Of a stretch of 57,633 nucleotides of DNA, positions 23,654 to 30,992 are shown one piece after another. This stretch comes from Elusimicrobia bacterium GWD2_63_28 (GTDB taxonomy: Bacteria > Elusimicrobiota > Elusimicrobia > Elusimicrobiales > UBA9959). The DNA lies in assembly GCA_001799895.1 (NCBI GenBank), contig MGUI01000042.1, forward strand, positions 1 through 57,633, read 5' to 3'. Below the pieces are notes generated by a model. The model saw only the letters and a program-made list of their open reading frames with translations, searched no databases and was not told the origin of the DNA. The first letter of the stretch is position 1. Each line of letters begins with the position of its first letter. The position numbers and the translations under genes are program-made.

Positions 23654-24745
23654 TCAGGGCAGCGGCAGGTAGAGGTTGATCAGCGTGACCTCACGCAGTT
23701 CCGGCCCGAGCAGTCCCTTGCCCTGCAGGTAGCCCGGCACGAAAAGGGGCATCGTCGCGCTGATGTTGTAGACCGAGTACGGGACGTCCCACATCGGTAT
23801 CCTGCGGGTCTCGGGCAGGGCCCGGTTCATCAGGATCAGCAGGTTGTTGGTACAGTTGTTGGTGACGGTGTGGTAGAACTCGCCGTCGCGGTTCACGCCG
23901 GCCTGGCGCAGGGTCTCGCGGACCAGCCAGCTCTTCTGCGGCATGGAGAAGCCGGCCAGCTTGTAGGGGATGAGCCGCTTGTTCATCACCTTGACCGAGC
24001 GGCGGGCATAATCCTCCCAGGTGGAGAGCGTCCAGATTATGTTGTAGGTGTTCTTCATGCCGGCCAGCGGGTTATAGGCTTGGCCAACCTTCTGGCGGGC
24101 CTCTATGGACAGCACCAGGCCGTAGGCCTCGTTGCCGCCCGCGTCGGTCAGGCCGCCGGGGTCGAAGGTGAACAGCAGCAGCGAATGGGCCGCCAGCGCC
24201 TCCGGCGGGAAAGGCTGCTTGATAAGGTAGATGTCTTTTATGAATGAAGGCCTGACGGCGGCGGTGGCCCAGTCGAACTCGCCGGCCCTGGCCTTGTGCC
24301 AGCGCACGTTCTGCACCCGCATGGCCGCGTCCTCGTCGGACAGGACGCTGATCCTGCGCTGCAGCGGGTCGTACGCGGTTACCTCCGGTTTTACAGGCGG
24401 GGTATAAGGAGCTATGCTTTCCACCTTCAGCGTCTCGCGGTCGTCGGCCTGCATTACCTTGCCCTCTACGGCTACTACGGAGCCGTCGTATTTCCGGGCC
24501 AGGGCGGGGTCCAGCTCCAGCGTGAAAAGCCGTCCGTCCGGCGTGTTTAGTATTATCCGGCCCTCCCTTATGTTCAGCATGCCGTCGAGCTGGTAGCTTA
24601 CGGCCCACTTCTCCGCCGCAGGCGCCGCGGGGGCCCCGGCCTCACTGACCTGCCTGGCGTCCAGGCGCTGCAGGTCTGCGAAGTCCGCAGCCGGGGCCGT
24701 CCCCGACAATCCGGTCATCAGCAGCGCTATTAAGAATGTTCTCAT
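23654..24745 (-). CDS. Exported DUF4105-family protein
   Basis: A 363-residue protein with signal peptide (1-19), then ADFADLQRLDARQV, the clearest copy of the shared post-signal motif. Residues ~47-110 form a small beta-rich OB-like domain (IILNTPDGRLFTLELD, GKVMQ). The rest is DUF4105-like: HSLLLFTFDPGGL, YGLVLSIEARQKVGQAYNPL and the hallmark FYHTVTNNCTNNLLILMN with an invariant Cys. DUF4105 is related to the periplasmic domain of lactobionate-type Lnb proteins and is thought to be a papain-like hydrolase; substrate unknown. First gene of a three-gene operon. Confidence 0.75.
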   Translation of the reverse strand: MRTFLIALLMTGLSGTAPAADFADLQRLDARQVSEAGAPAAPAAEKWAVSYQLDGMLNIREGRIILNTPDGRLFTLELDPALARKYDGSVVAVEGKVMQADDRETLKVESIAPYTPPVKPEVTAYDPLQRRISVLSDEDAAMRVQNVRWHKARAGEFDWATAAVRPSFIKDIYLIKQPFPPEALAAHSLLLFTFDPGGLTDAGGNEAYGLVLSIEARQKVGQAYNPLAGMKNTYNIIWTLSTWEDYARRSVKVMNKRLIPYKLAGFSMPQKSWLVRETLRQAGVNRDGEFYHTVTNNCTNNLLILMNRALPETRRIPMWDVPYSVYNISATMPLFVPGYLQGKGLLGPELREVTLINLYLPLP

Positions 24746-24811
24746 ATGCTTTTCTCCTTAACTCTCCCCCCGCCAGGCCCCTTGCTTCTGGAAGTCGCGG
24801 CCCCTATATTG

Positions 24812-24927
24812 ATATGCTATCTCACGGTCGGGCGAAGCGCCTGAGGCGCAAGCCCCAACGCGGAAGTTTTTGGGCTTACGAGGCCGGATGACACCAAAAC
24901 CGGTTTTTAGTGAAGTGTCCTATCACC
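24812..24927 (-). promoter_or_regulatory. Conserved 116-bp promoter module, copy A (DUF4105 operon)
   Basis: Read on the minus strand: GGTGATAGGACACTTCACT (24909-24927), AAAAACCGGTTTTGGTG, CTCGTAAGCCC, GGGGCTTGCGCCTCAG (24841-24856), 21 bases and TAGCATAT (24812-24819), 66 bases before the ATG. CGTAAGCCC can pair with GGGCTTGCG. It abuts the divergent regulator-like gene at 24939, so it may also control that gene. Confidence 0.8.
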
Positions 24928-24938
24928 AGGGGGAAATC

Positions 24939-25787
24939 ATGCCTACACTTTTTTCCGAGCTGCTCTGCAAAATACGCAAGGACGCTGGCTTTCCCACCGC
25001 CTACCGTTTCTACCACGACAACGGCGGGGCGCCGGTACTGAAGCTCTCCTACCGCAACTACCTGCTGATAGAGCAGGGCAAGGTGCTGCCCGAGGCCCCG
25101 CGCCTGGGCAAGCTGATAGTGGCGCTGCGCCTGACGCCCAGGAGCGACGCCGCCAGCGAACTGGCCGTAGCCTGGCTCAAGACCATGGCCGGCGAGGAGA
25201 CCTTCGAGAACGTGTTCAAGCCGGCGCTGGCCCAGCTCAAGGCCCAGCCGGCCATGTCGCCCATGGACAAGGTGGCAGAGCGCGCGCTGGCCGACAAGAA
25301 GTTCTTCCTGAAGCCGGAGCATTACCAGGCCATAGTGGCCACGCTCGAGACTTACCTCTGCTTCCTGGCCACTTCCAACGATACCGGCGCGTGGACGGCC
25401 GCCGACCTTGCGCAGCGGCTGTCGCTGGAGAAGGCCGCGACCGCCAAAGCCCTGGCCGTCCTGGCCGAAGCCGGCCTGCTGAAGAAGGCGGGTAAGGACC
25501 GCTGGAAGAGCCCGCTGGCCGGCGCGCTGGTGGAGGCACCCCCGCTGCACACGCTGGACAATTCGCTGAAGAAGATAGCCGAGTACAACGCCAAGCTGCT
25601 GGCGACGGCGCAGGTGACGTGGCACCGCGGCGGCATAGTGCGCATGAACGAGAAGGACCTGCGCAACCTCACGCCGCTGATGGCCAACAACATCTCGGCC
25701 GCCAAGCTCTACGCCGTGACCGGCGCCACCGACGACTCCGGCATCTTCTTCATCGAGGGCAAGATCATCAAACTGCGGAAGTTCTGA
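24939..25787 (+). CDS. Predicted winged-helix regulator, TIGR02147/DUF4423-like
   Basis: A 282-residue cytoplasmic protein. The first ~65 residues look like an HTH region (KIRKDAGFPTAYRFYHDNGG, LSYRNYLLIEQGK). Residues ~155-205 form a winged-helix pattern: WTAADLAQRLSLEKAATAKAL then LAEAGLLKKAGKDRWKSP. The last third (YNAKLLATAQVTWHRGGIVRMNEKDL) matches DUF4423/TIGR02147 proteins, often regulators of exported genes in fibrobacter-like lineages. I rate the family call as tentative. GGGGGA ribosome-binding site gives the start. It is divergent from copy A of the promoter module, making it the best local candidate for the module's regulator. Confidence 0.6.
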   Translation: MPTLFSELLCKIRKDAGFPTAYRFYHDNGGAPVLKLSYRNYLLIEQGKVLPEAPRLGKLIVALRLTPRSDAASELAVAWLKTMAGEETFENVFKPALAQLKAQPAMSPMDKVAERALADKKFFLKPEHYQAIVATLETYLCFLATSNDTGAWTAADLAQRLSLEKAATAKALAVLAEAGLLKKAGKDRWKSPLAGALVEAPPLHTLDNSLKKIAEYNAKLLATAQVTWHRGGIVRMNEKDLRNLTPLMANNISAAKLYAVTGATDDSGIFFIEGKIIKLRKF

Positions 25788-25805
25788 GCGGGGGCAGAAA
25801 GAAAG

Positions 25806-25835
25806 CAGCCGGCCAGGGGGCCGGCTGTTTTCATT
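25806..25835. terminator. Bidirectional intrinsic terminator
   Basis: CAGCCGGCC (25806-25814) pairs with GGCCGGCTG (25819-25827), followed by TTTTCATTTC; the other side is CTTTCTTTC on the minus strand. It separates the convergent genes ending at 25787 and 25850. Confidence 0.85.
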
Positions 25836-25849
25836 TCCGGGTCTTTTCT

Positions 25850-26815
25850 TCAGAACTGGATGACGAAGGCCGGGCAGGGAACAACGGGTTCGTCACCGAA
25901 GGGGCTCGGCCGGTTCATCGGCCTGACATAATTCTTCCCCCCCTCGCATTTGTAGACGCAGGTATCGCCCTGCGCCTCGTTGAACAGGCAGCCCTTCAGC
26001 CGCCGCTCCGCTTTACGCTCATCGTCGGCCCAGGCAGGCTTGCCCGGCATCTTGAAACTGAATACGCCCATTCCGGACCCGGTATGCAGGTTCGCGCCGT
26101 CCACCGTGGCCTTCAGCGACTGCCGGAAGTCGTTCTGCCAGGAATGGAAAGCCTCGAAAAGGCTCATGTCCGGGAATTTAGCCTGGAAGCTCCAGCCGTT
26201 GAACGGCAGCTCCAGCTCTTTGGACTCCTTGAGGGCTTCGGGTGAACCAGGCTTAGCCTCGTAATAGTTGGACAGCCTGACCGATACCTTCTCTGAGCCG
26301 CTGAACCCGGGGTTTCGCACGCTTACCCATACATGTGTAGCGTTCACCTTGCCGCCTAGGTCGGCCGGCACATAATCCACGCTGATCTGCGTGCCGTCCG
26401 CGGCCAGCAGGTCAACGCTCCTCCAGTCCTCCATGGTCCTGCCGCCCTTCCGGCCGGCTGGCAAGGGGAGGAACACATGCGTGGCACAGGTGTCCGACAT
26501 GGCCCCGTCCGGGCCGGTCTTCAGCGGGGGTTCTGCTATGGTATTCCCGCTGCCGCACTTCAACCAGCACTTGCCGCCGCTGAATTCGGTGAAGACGCAG
26601 GTATCGATGCCGCCCTGTTGGGGCTGCGGGAACGTCCCCGGCCAGTTATTGTTCCACGGGGCCGCCGGGAAGACCGGCGGGACCTGCGGCACCTGGCCCG
26701 CAGCCACCCGGGCCGCAGCCTCTGCAGCGCCAACACGGTGAAGGTCGAAGATATCCGCCGCGTCGGCCGCGCCGGTCATCATGCCGATCAATAATGTCAT
26801 AGCTATCAATTTCAT
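25850..26815 (-). CDS. Exported Cys-rich protein with two four-Cys modules
   Basis: A 321-residue protein with signal peptide (1-19) and the motif DIFDLHRVGAAEAAAR. Two copies of a ~40-residue module flank a central beta-rich region: CVFTEFSGGKCWLKCGSG...C (about 73-111) and CLFNEAQGDTCVYKCEGG...PC (about 277-316). Pattern: C-x-F-x6-7-C-x2-K-C-x2-G, then a Pro-rich stretch and a fourth Cys. The protein at 32628 has three copies and the same architecture. I know no named family. Four Cys per module suggests two disulfides. Single gene driven by module copy C. Confidence 0.75.
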   Translation of the reverse strand: MKLIAMTLLIGMMTGAADAADIFDLHRVGAAEAAARVAAGQVPQVPPVFPAAPWNNNWPGTFPQPQQGGIDTCVFTEFSGGKCWLKCGSGNTIAEPPLKTGPDGAMSDTCATHVFLPLPAGRKGGRTMEDWRSVDLLAADGTQISVDYVPADLGGKVNATHVWVSVRNPGFSGSEKVSVRLSNYYEAKPGSPEALKESKELELPFNGWSFQAKFPDMSLFEAFHSWQNDFRQSLKATVDGANLHTGSGMGVFSFKMPGKPAWADDERKAERRLKGCLFNEAQGDTCVYKCEGGKNYVRPMNRPSPFGDEPVVPCPAFVIQF

Positions 26816-26859
26816 ACTTTCTCCTTTGCCTGCCGGAACGCCCCGGCCAGGTCATGCAT

Positions 26860-26976
26860 ATATGTTACAGAACCGCAGCCGCCAGCGCATGAGGCGGCGG
26901 GCCCAGTGAATAAGTTTTTCGGCTTACGTCGGAGGACTTCGCTAAAAACAGATTTTTGGTGAAATGCGGCATCACC
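26860..26976 (-). promoter_or_regulatory. Conserved 117-bp promoter module, copy C (Cys-rich protein gene)
   Basis: Read on the minus strand: GGTGATGCCGCATTTCACC (26958-26976), AAAAATCTGTTTTTAGCG, CGACGTAAGCCGAAAAACTT, GCCTCAT (26889-26895), 21 bases and TAACATAT (26860-26867), 44 bases before the ATG. The remaining gap up to the kinase gene (26977-27102) holds no gene or clear signal I can support. Confidence 0.78.
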
Positions 26977-27102
26977 GCCGGGGAACTGCGCGGCAGGCTA
27001 TTCAGGCGATCTTGTTTGAGTATCAGGCTGCGCGGCCGTCAGGCTTCCCGGACAGGCCGGCGCTTCCGAATCCGGCCGGCATTTTCGTTGTGTATTACAG
27101 CC

Positions 27103-27789
27103 TTATCTGCAGAGCGGCAGGGACAGTATGACCCTGGCGCCGCCGCCGGGGGCGTTCTCCGCCCTGGCGTCGCCGCCGTGCGCCCGCATGAATTTGCGGG
27201 CTATGGGAAGCCCCAGCCCCAGGCCGCGCGGCCGCGTGGTGAAGAAAGGCTCGAATACCTTCTCGCCGTCGCCCCCCGGGAAGCCCGGGCCGCTGTCTGT
27301 AAAGGTTACGGAGGCCATCTTATCGTCCTGGGAGAAGGCCACGGCCAGCGTGCCGCCTTCGGGCATGGCCTGCGCCGCGTTAGACAGCACGCAGCGCACC
27401 GCGTTGCAAATCGCATCTTTATCAACGTTCACGCGCGGGTTGTCGGGATCGGCGGCCGACTTCAGCGTGATGCCGGTCGGGAACGGGTAGCCGCCGGCCA
27501 CCTCCTCCACGATAGCGTCCAGCGAAAGCGGCACCAGCTGCAGCTCCAGCTTGCGGGTAAAAGACAGCATCTGCTCTATGACCTCATTGCTGTGCTTCAC
27601 CTCGCCCTCAATGATGCCCATGTGCTTGGTCAGTTTGGGGTCCAGAGCCGCCCCGCCCGCGGCCAGCTTTGTCTTTATGAAGTACAGCGAGTTGGAGATG
27701 ATAGCCAGCGGGTTGCGCAGCTCGTGGCTGACCACGCTGGCCATCTGCTTGAGCAAGTCGGGTTTGTCTTTTGGATCAGTATTGGTCAT
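27103..27789 (-). CDS. Soluble sensor histidine kinase (HisKA + HATPase)
   Basis: A 228-residue kinase with no sensor or membrane segment: a dimerisation/phosphoacceptor domain with SHELRNPLAI (phospho-His at about residue 22) and an ATPase domain with N box NAVRCVLSNAAQAM, G1 DSGPGFPG, F box FEPFF and G2 GLGLGLPIA. It must sense through a partner or be controlled by another protein. No regulator gene is adjacent; the lone receiver at 5786 is one candidate partner. A TAAAAT box lies nine bases before the ATG, so the leader is very short. Confidence 0.92.
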   Translation of the reverse strand: MTNTDPKDKPDLLKQMASVVSHELRNPLAIISNSLYFIKTKLAAGGAALDPKLTKHMGIIEGEVKHSNEVIEQMLSFTRKLELQLVPLSLDAIVEEVAGGYPFPTGITLKSAADPDNPRVNVDKDAICNAVRCVLSNAAQAMPEGGTLAVAFSQDDKMASVTFTDSGPGFPGGDGEKVFEPFFTTRPRGLGLGLPIARKFMRAHGGDARAENAPGGGARVILSLPLCR

Positions 27790-27812
27790 AGCAACAATAT
27801 TTTATCTTTTTA

Positions 27813-27876
27813 AGGGGACGCTGATGACTAAATGACTATTTATAGATAAATAGTCATTTAGTCATCAGCGTCCCCT
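27813..27876. repeat. 64-bp near-perfect palindrome (MITE/REP-like)
   Basis: Left arm 27813-27843 and right arm 27846-27876 are exact reverse complements over 31 bases, with two bases (AG) between. It begins AGGGGACGCTGATGACTAAA and is AT-rich toward the centre, unlike flanking DNA. It lies between a kinase start and a terminator. The perfect arms suggest recent arrival or selection for structure. Confidence 0.9.
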
Positions 27877-27879
27877 GAC

Positions 27880-27915
27880 AAAGAAAGGGCCGGCGGTTAA
27901 GCCGGCCCTTTCTTT
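27880..27915. terminator. Terminator of C11 copy 2 (bidirectional)
   Basis: A 15-bp perfect stem, AAAGAAAGGGCCGGC (27880-27894) with GCCGGCCCTTTCTTT (27901-27915), loop GGTTAA. Nearly the same core occurs after C11 copies 3 and 4. Confidence 0.88.
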
Positions 27916-27930
27916 TAATTAAGTTCCTTA

Positions 27931-29250
27931 TTAAGGCTGGTTGATCCACTGCACGAACTCGTCCCAGTTGGAGGCCTTGGCCCACGCCAGGTCGGCGTAG
28001 CCGTCGCCCAGGCCGTAGCTCGGGAAGTAGGCCGCCATGCCCTTGGCCAGGGTGTATTCCTTCGGGCCGCTCCAGTAGCCGCCCTTGTCGTCGCGGGTGC
28101 GGTTAAGCAGCATCAGGTCGCCGGTGATGAAGTTCATCAGGGCCTGGCCCTTGGCCTTCACCGCGGCGTTCTGCGAGCCTTCCACCATGCGGCGGGCGAA
28201 GTCGTACATGTCGCGGTTCTCGTCCATCGCGAAGTTGATCGTGGCGTCGCGGGAGGTCTTGGCCAGCGCTTTCTCGCCCGAGGCCATCACGGCGGCGGCG
28301 AACTCGTTGGACACGGTCAGCAGCTTATTGACCGAGGAAGCCTTCGCGAGGCTCTGGGTGTGGCCCTGGTCGATCTTGTCGTAGTGGTCGGCGTAGGCGT
28401 TGACGGCCTGCTTGCCCAGCTCGATGGGGGTCATGGTGGGGCGGGCTATCACCGGGCCCAGGAAGTCGTTGTAGGTGTAGCCGTCGCCGGGCTCGGTCTC
28501 TTCGGAGCCGACGATATAATCCACGGAATCCTTGATCTCGTAGACCACTTCAGCCATCTGCATCAGGCAGGCGTCGGTGCCGAACACGTCCACCTTGCCG
28601 ATCTCTTTGAGCGCCAGGCCCAGCTCGGGGGTGTTGATGTGGTTGCCGCTCTGCTCGTCGTAAGAGATGCCCTTGTTCTGGGTGATGGTCTGCACGCCCT
28701 TCTCCCAGCCGGAGCCGTGGTTGGAAACGATCAGCATATACTTCTTGGCCGGGTAGGCGGCCTTGGCCCATTTGCCGAAGGCGGCCAGGTTGCGGTAGTC
28801 GCCCTGGTCTATCATGCCCAGGTCCTGCAGCATCTTGGAGCCCATCTTGGTCTTGTCGCTGTCCTTGGTGATCAGGTAGCGGCGCACGCCGGTCCAGTTG
28901 CCGTCCGAAGAATCGTAGCCGTCAATGCGGCCCACCTCGGCCACAATGTTGACCTTGGCGGTGGAGCCTACCAGCTCCATCTCGTTGAGGTCCATCAGCA
29001 GGTATTTTTCCAGGTCGTTCTTGGCGCTGGAGAAGACCATGATGGTCCACTCGGCCTGGGCCTTGGGCTCGGGCTTGGGCTTGCCGAAGATCCAGTCCAG
29101 TATGCCTTTGTCCTGGGGGGCGTCAGGCAGGGCCACGTTGGAGATCTCTTCCTTAATATTGAAACCGCCCTTGTCGAAGTTGACCTCGGCGGCCGCTATC
29201 GAAGCGAACAGGGAAATGGCCACGGCTGACAGCGATATTTTGCGTATCAT
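27931..29250 (-). CDS. Exported clostripain-family (C11) cysteine peptidase, copy 2
   Basis: A 439-residue peptidase counted from the MIRKISL start (GGAGG ribosome-binding site). Signal peptide 1-21, N-terminal segment VNFDKGGFNIKEEI, then EWTIMVFSSAKNDLE. The dyad is His178 (SNHGSGW, with Ser where other copies have Trp-Asn context WNHG) and Cys228 (GTDACLMQM). It ends WDEFVQWINQP, as copy 3 does. An alternative GTG start 12 codons upstream (MKRNVTSSLEES) lies six bases after TAAACT and would be leaderless. Transcribed on its own from a TTGGCG-17-TAAACT promoter. Confidence 0.92.
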   Translation of the reverse strand: MIRKISLSAVAISLFASIAAAEVNFDKGGFNIKEEISNVALPDAPQDKGILDWIFGKPKPEPKAQAEWTIMVFSSAKNDLEKYLLMDLNEMELVGSTAKVNIVAEVGRIDGYDSSDGNWTGVRRYLITKDSDKTKMGSKMLQDLGMIDQGDYRNLAAFGKWAKAAYPAKKYMLIVSNHGSGWEKGVQTITQNKGISYDEQSGNHINTPELGLALKEIGKVDVFGTDACLMQMAEVVYEIKDSVDYIVGSEETEPGDGYTYNDFLGPVIARPTMTPIELGKQAVNAYADHYDKIDQGHTQSLAKASSVNKLLTVSNEFAAAVMASGEKALAKTSRDATINFAMDENRDMYDFARRMVEGSQNAAVKAKGQALMNFITGDLMLLNRTRDDKGGYWSGPKEYTLAKGMAAYFPSYGLGDGYADLAWAKASNWDEFVQWINQP

Positions 29251-29292
29251 CGATTCCTCCAGGCTGCTGGTTACATTGCGTTTCACACTTAT

Positions 29293-29366
29293 AGTTTAGC
29301 CTGTTGCGCTCTCCCCGCCAAGGGGCAATGGGCCCAGAAGCGCGGGCCAATGTGCCCAGGCCCAAA
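29293..29366 (-). promoter_or_regulatory. Promoter and GGGCC sites of C11 copy 2
   Basis: On the minus strand: GGGCC-type sites (complement of 29326-29366, e.g. GGGCCCATTG and TGGGCACATTGGCCC), then TTGGCG (29316-29321), 17 bases and TAAACT (29293-29298) within TAAACTATAA. Copies 3 and 4 have the same -35/-10 spacing. Confidence 0.65.
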
Positions 29367-29396
29367 AAAAGAGGCCGGCGGTTAAGCCGGCCCCTC
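29364..29396 (-). terminator. Terminator of C11 copy 3
   Basis: GAGGCCGGC (29371-29379), loop GGTTAA, GCCGGCCCCTC (29386-29396, with a two-base bulge). On the minus strand the stem is followed by seven T. Confidence 0.82.
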
Positions 29397-29416
29397 TTCA
29401 TGGAATACTATCCTTA

Positions 29417-30751
29417 TTAAGGCTGGTTGATCCAGAGGACGAATTCGTCCCACTTGGAGGCCTTGGCCCAGGCCAGGTCGCTGTAGCCGGCGGCCAGGGT
29501 GGAGTTCGGGAAGTAGGCCGCTATGCCCTTGGCCAGGGTGTAAGCCTTGGGGCCGCTCCAGTAGCCGCCCTTGTCGTCACGGGTGCGGTTGTGGATGACC
29601 AGTTCGCCGGTGATGAAGTTCATCAGGGCCTGGCCGGCCTTCTTAACTTCGGCGTTCTGGGAGCCCTCAACCACGAGGCGGGTGAAGTCGTACAGGTCGC
29701 GGTTCTCGGCCACGGCGAAGTTGATGGCGTTGCCGCGGGCGGTTTTGGCCAGCGCCTTCTCCCCGGAGGCCATCACCGCGGCGGTGAAGGCGTCGGACAG
29801 GGTCAGCAGTTTGGACACGGAGCCGGCCCGCACCAGGCTCTGGGTGTAGCCCTGGTCTATGCCGTCGTAGTGGTTGGCGTAGCCGTCAACCGCGGACTTG
29901 CCCACTTCCAGGGCGCTCATGGTCGGCCTGGCCACCACGGGGCCCAGGAACAGGTCGTAGGTGTAGCCGTCGCCGGGCTCGGTTTCCTCGGAGCCCACTA
30001 TGAAGTCCACGTTATCCTTGATCTCGTAGTCTACTTCGGCCATCTGCATCAGGCAGGCGTCGGAGCCGACCACGTCTATCTTGCCCAGAGACTTGAGGAT
30101 GAGGCCCATCTGGGGGGTGTTGATGTGGTTGCCGCTCTGCTCGTCATAGGAAATGCCCTTGGTGATGATGCGCTCGCCGCTCTTGGTCCAGCCGGAGCCG
30201 TGGTTCCAGAAGATCAGCATGTATTTCTTGGCGGGATAGGCGGTCTTGGCCCAGTTCACGAAAGAGACCACTGTCCTGTAGTCGCCCATGTCGGACTGGC
30301 CCAGGTCCTGCAGCACCTTGGAGCTCACCTTGCGGGTGTCGCTGTCCTTGGTCATGCGGAAGCGGCGCACGCCTTTCCAGTCGCCGTCGCTGGCGTCATA
30401 GCCCTCTATGCGGCCGGCTTCCACTATAATGTTGACCTTGTCGGTGGAGCCGATCTTCTCCATCTCGTTGAGGTCCTTCATAAGGAAGGGCTCCAGGTCG
30501 TTCTTGCCATTGCCGAAAACCATGATGGTCCACTCGGCCGGGGCCTTGGGGGCCGGCTTGCCGAACAGCCAGTCGGTGATAATGCCCTTGTCGGCGGCCT
30601 CGGGAGCCATTTCGGGGGCGGGAACGGCCATGTCCGAATTGGCGATCTGCGCCCTGATGTCGGCCGAGTTCAGCGTGAACTCACCCTGGGCGTAGGAGAG
30701 AGAAGAGAACATAGAAAGGACGAGGGCTGACAGCGAGATCTTGCGTATCAT
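29417..30751 (-). CDS. Exported clostripain-family (C11) cysteine peptidase, copy 3
   Basis: A 444-residue peptidase from the MIRKISL start (GGAGG site). Signal peptide 1-21, then GEFTLNSADIRAQI, close to the N-terminal segment of copy 5 (DFNLNSLNAADIRAM). Catalytic residues His184 (WNHGSGW) and Cys233 (GSDACLMQM). It is the closest relative of copy 2 in the window, sharing the signal peptide, promoter, terminator and C-terminus, so the pair looks like a tandem duplication. A possible leaderless ATG lies 11 codons upstream (MKLNVLSLEEA), six bases after TAGACT. Confidence 0.92.
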   Translation of the reverse strand: MIRKISLSALVLSMFSSLSYAQGEFTLNSADIRAQIANSDMAVPAPEMAPEAADKGIITDWLFGKPAPKAPAEWTIMVFGNGKNDLEPFLMKDLNEMEKIGSTDKVNIIVEAGRIEGYDASDGDWKGVRRFRMTKDSDTRKVSSKVLQDLGQSDMGDYRTVVSFVNWAKTAYPAKKYMLIFWNHGSGWTKSGERIITKGISYDEQSGNHINTPQMGLILKSLGKIDVVGSDACLMQMAEVDYEIKDNVDFIVGSEETEPGDGYTYDLFLGPVVARPTMSALEVGKSAVDGYANHYDGIDQGYTQSLVRAGSVSKLLTLSDAFTAAVMASGEKALAKTARGNAINFAVAENRDLYDFTRLVVEGSQNAEVKKAGQALMNFITGELVIHNRTRDDKGGYWSGPKAYTLAKGIAAYFPNSTLAAGYSDLAWAKASKWDEFVLWINQP

Positions 30752-30790
30752 GGCTTCCTCCAGGCTAAGCACGTTGAGTTTCATGGTTAT

Positions 30791-30856
30791 AGTCTACGCC
30801 GCGACTTGATTTTAATCAAGGGGCGACAGGCCCAGGAGTATCATAGGCCCTTTGGG
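30791..30856 (-). promoter_or_regulatory. Promoter and GGGCC sites of C11 copy 3
   Basis: On the minus strand: GCCCAAAGGGCCTATG and GGGCCTGTCG sites, then TTGATT (30814-30819), 17 bases and TAGACT (30791-30796). The -35 is part of a short palindrome CTTGATT-AA-AATCAAG, also present before copy 4. Confidence 0.7.
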
Positions 30857-30858
30857 CA

Positions 30859-30940
30859 AAAATAGGGACAGCCCCTATTTATCCCACGGTTATGCCATAT
30901 AGACGCACCGTTTCCGGAAAATAGGGGGCTGTCCCCATTT
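30859..30940. repeat. REPIN-like pair of inverted REP units
   Basis: AAATAGGG-ACAGC-CCCTATTT (30860-30880) and AAATAGGGG-GCTGT-CCCCATTT (30919-30940) are hairpins and are reverse complements of each other apart from small changes, separated by 38 bases. Such REP pairs are usually mobilised by RAYT (IS200-like) transposases; none is encoded in the window. Confidence 0.7.
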
Positions 30941-30942
30941 AA

Positions 30943-30974
30943 AAAAGAAAAGGCCGGCGGTTAAGCCGGCCTTT
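30943..30974 (-). terminator. Terminator of C11 copy 4
   Basis: AAAGGCCGGC (30949-30958) with GCCGGCCTTT (30965-30974), loop GGTTAA; on the minus strand followed by TTCTTTTTT. Same core as after copies 2 and 3. Confidence 0.85.
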
Positions 30975-30992
30975 CCGTTGGCTAAGGACTTC

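Noticed and set aside
17125..26976. The four 117-bp modules as riboswitches or leader RNAs
   Set aside because: Hairpins and covarying pairs first suggested RNA, but a -10-like box lies at the gene-proximal end at fixed distance in all four, so the module would be upstream of transcription. Start mapping could still reverse this.
26977..27102. Terminator hairpin GCCGGC...GCCGGC downstream of the histidine kinase gene
   Set aside because: The stem is not followed by T residues on the minus strand, so I do not call it.
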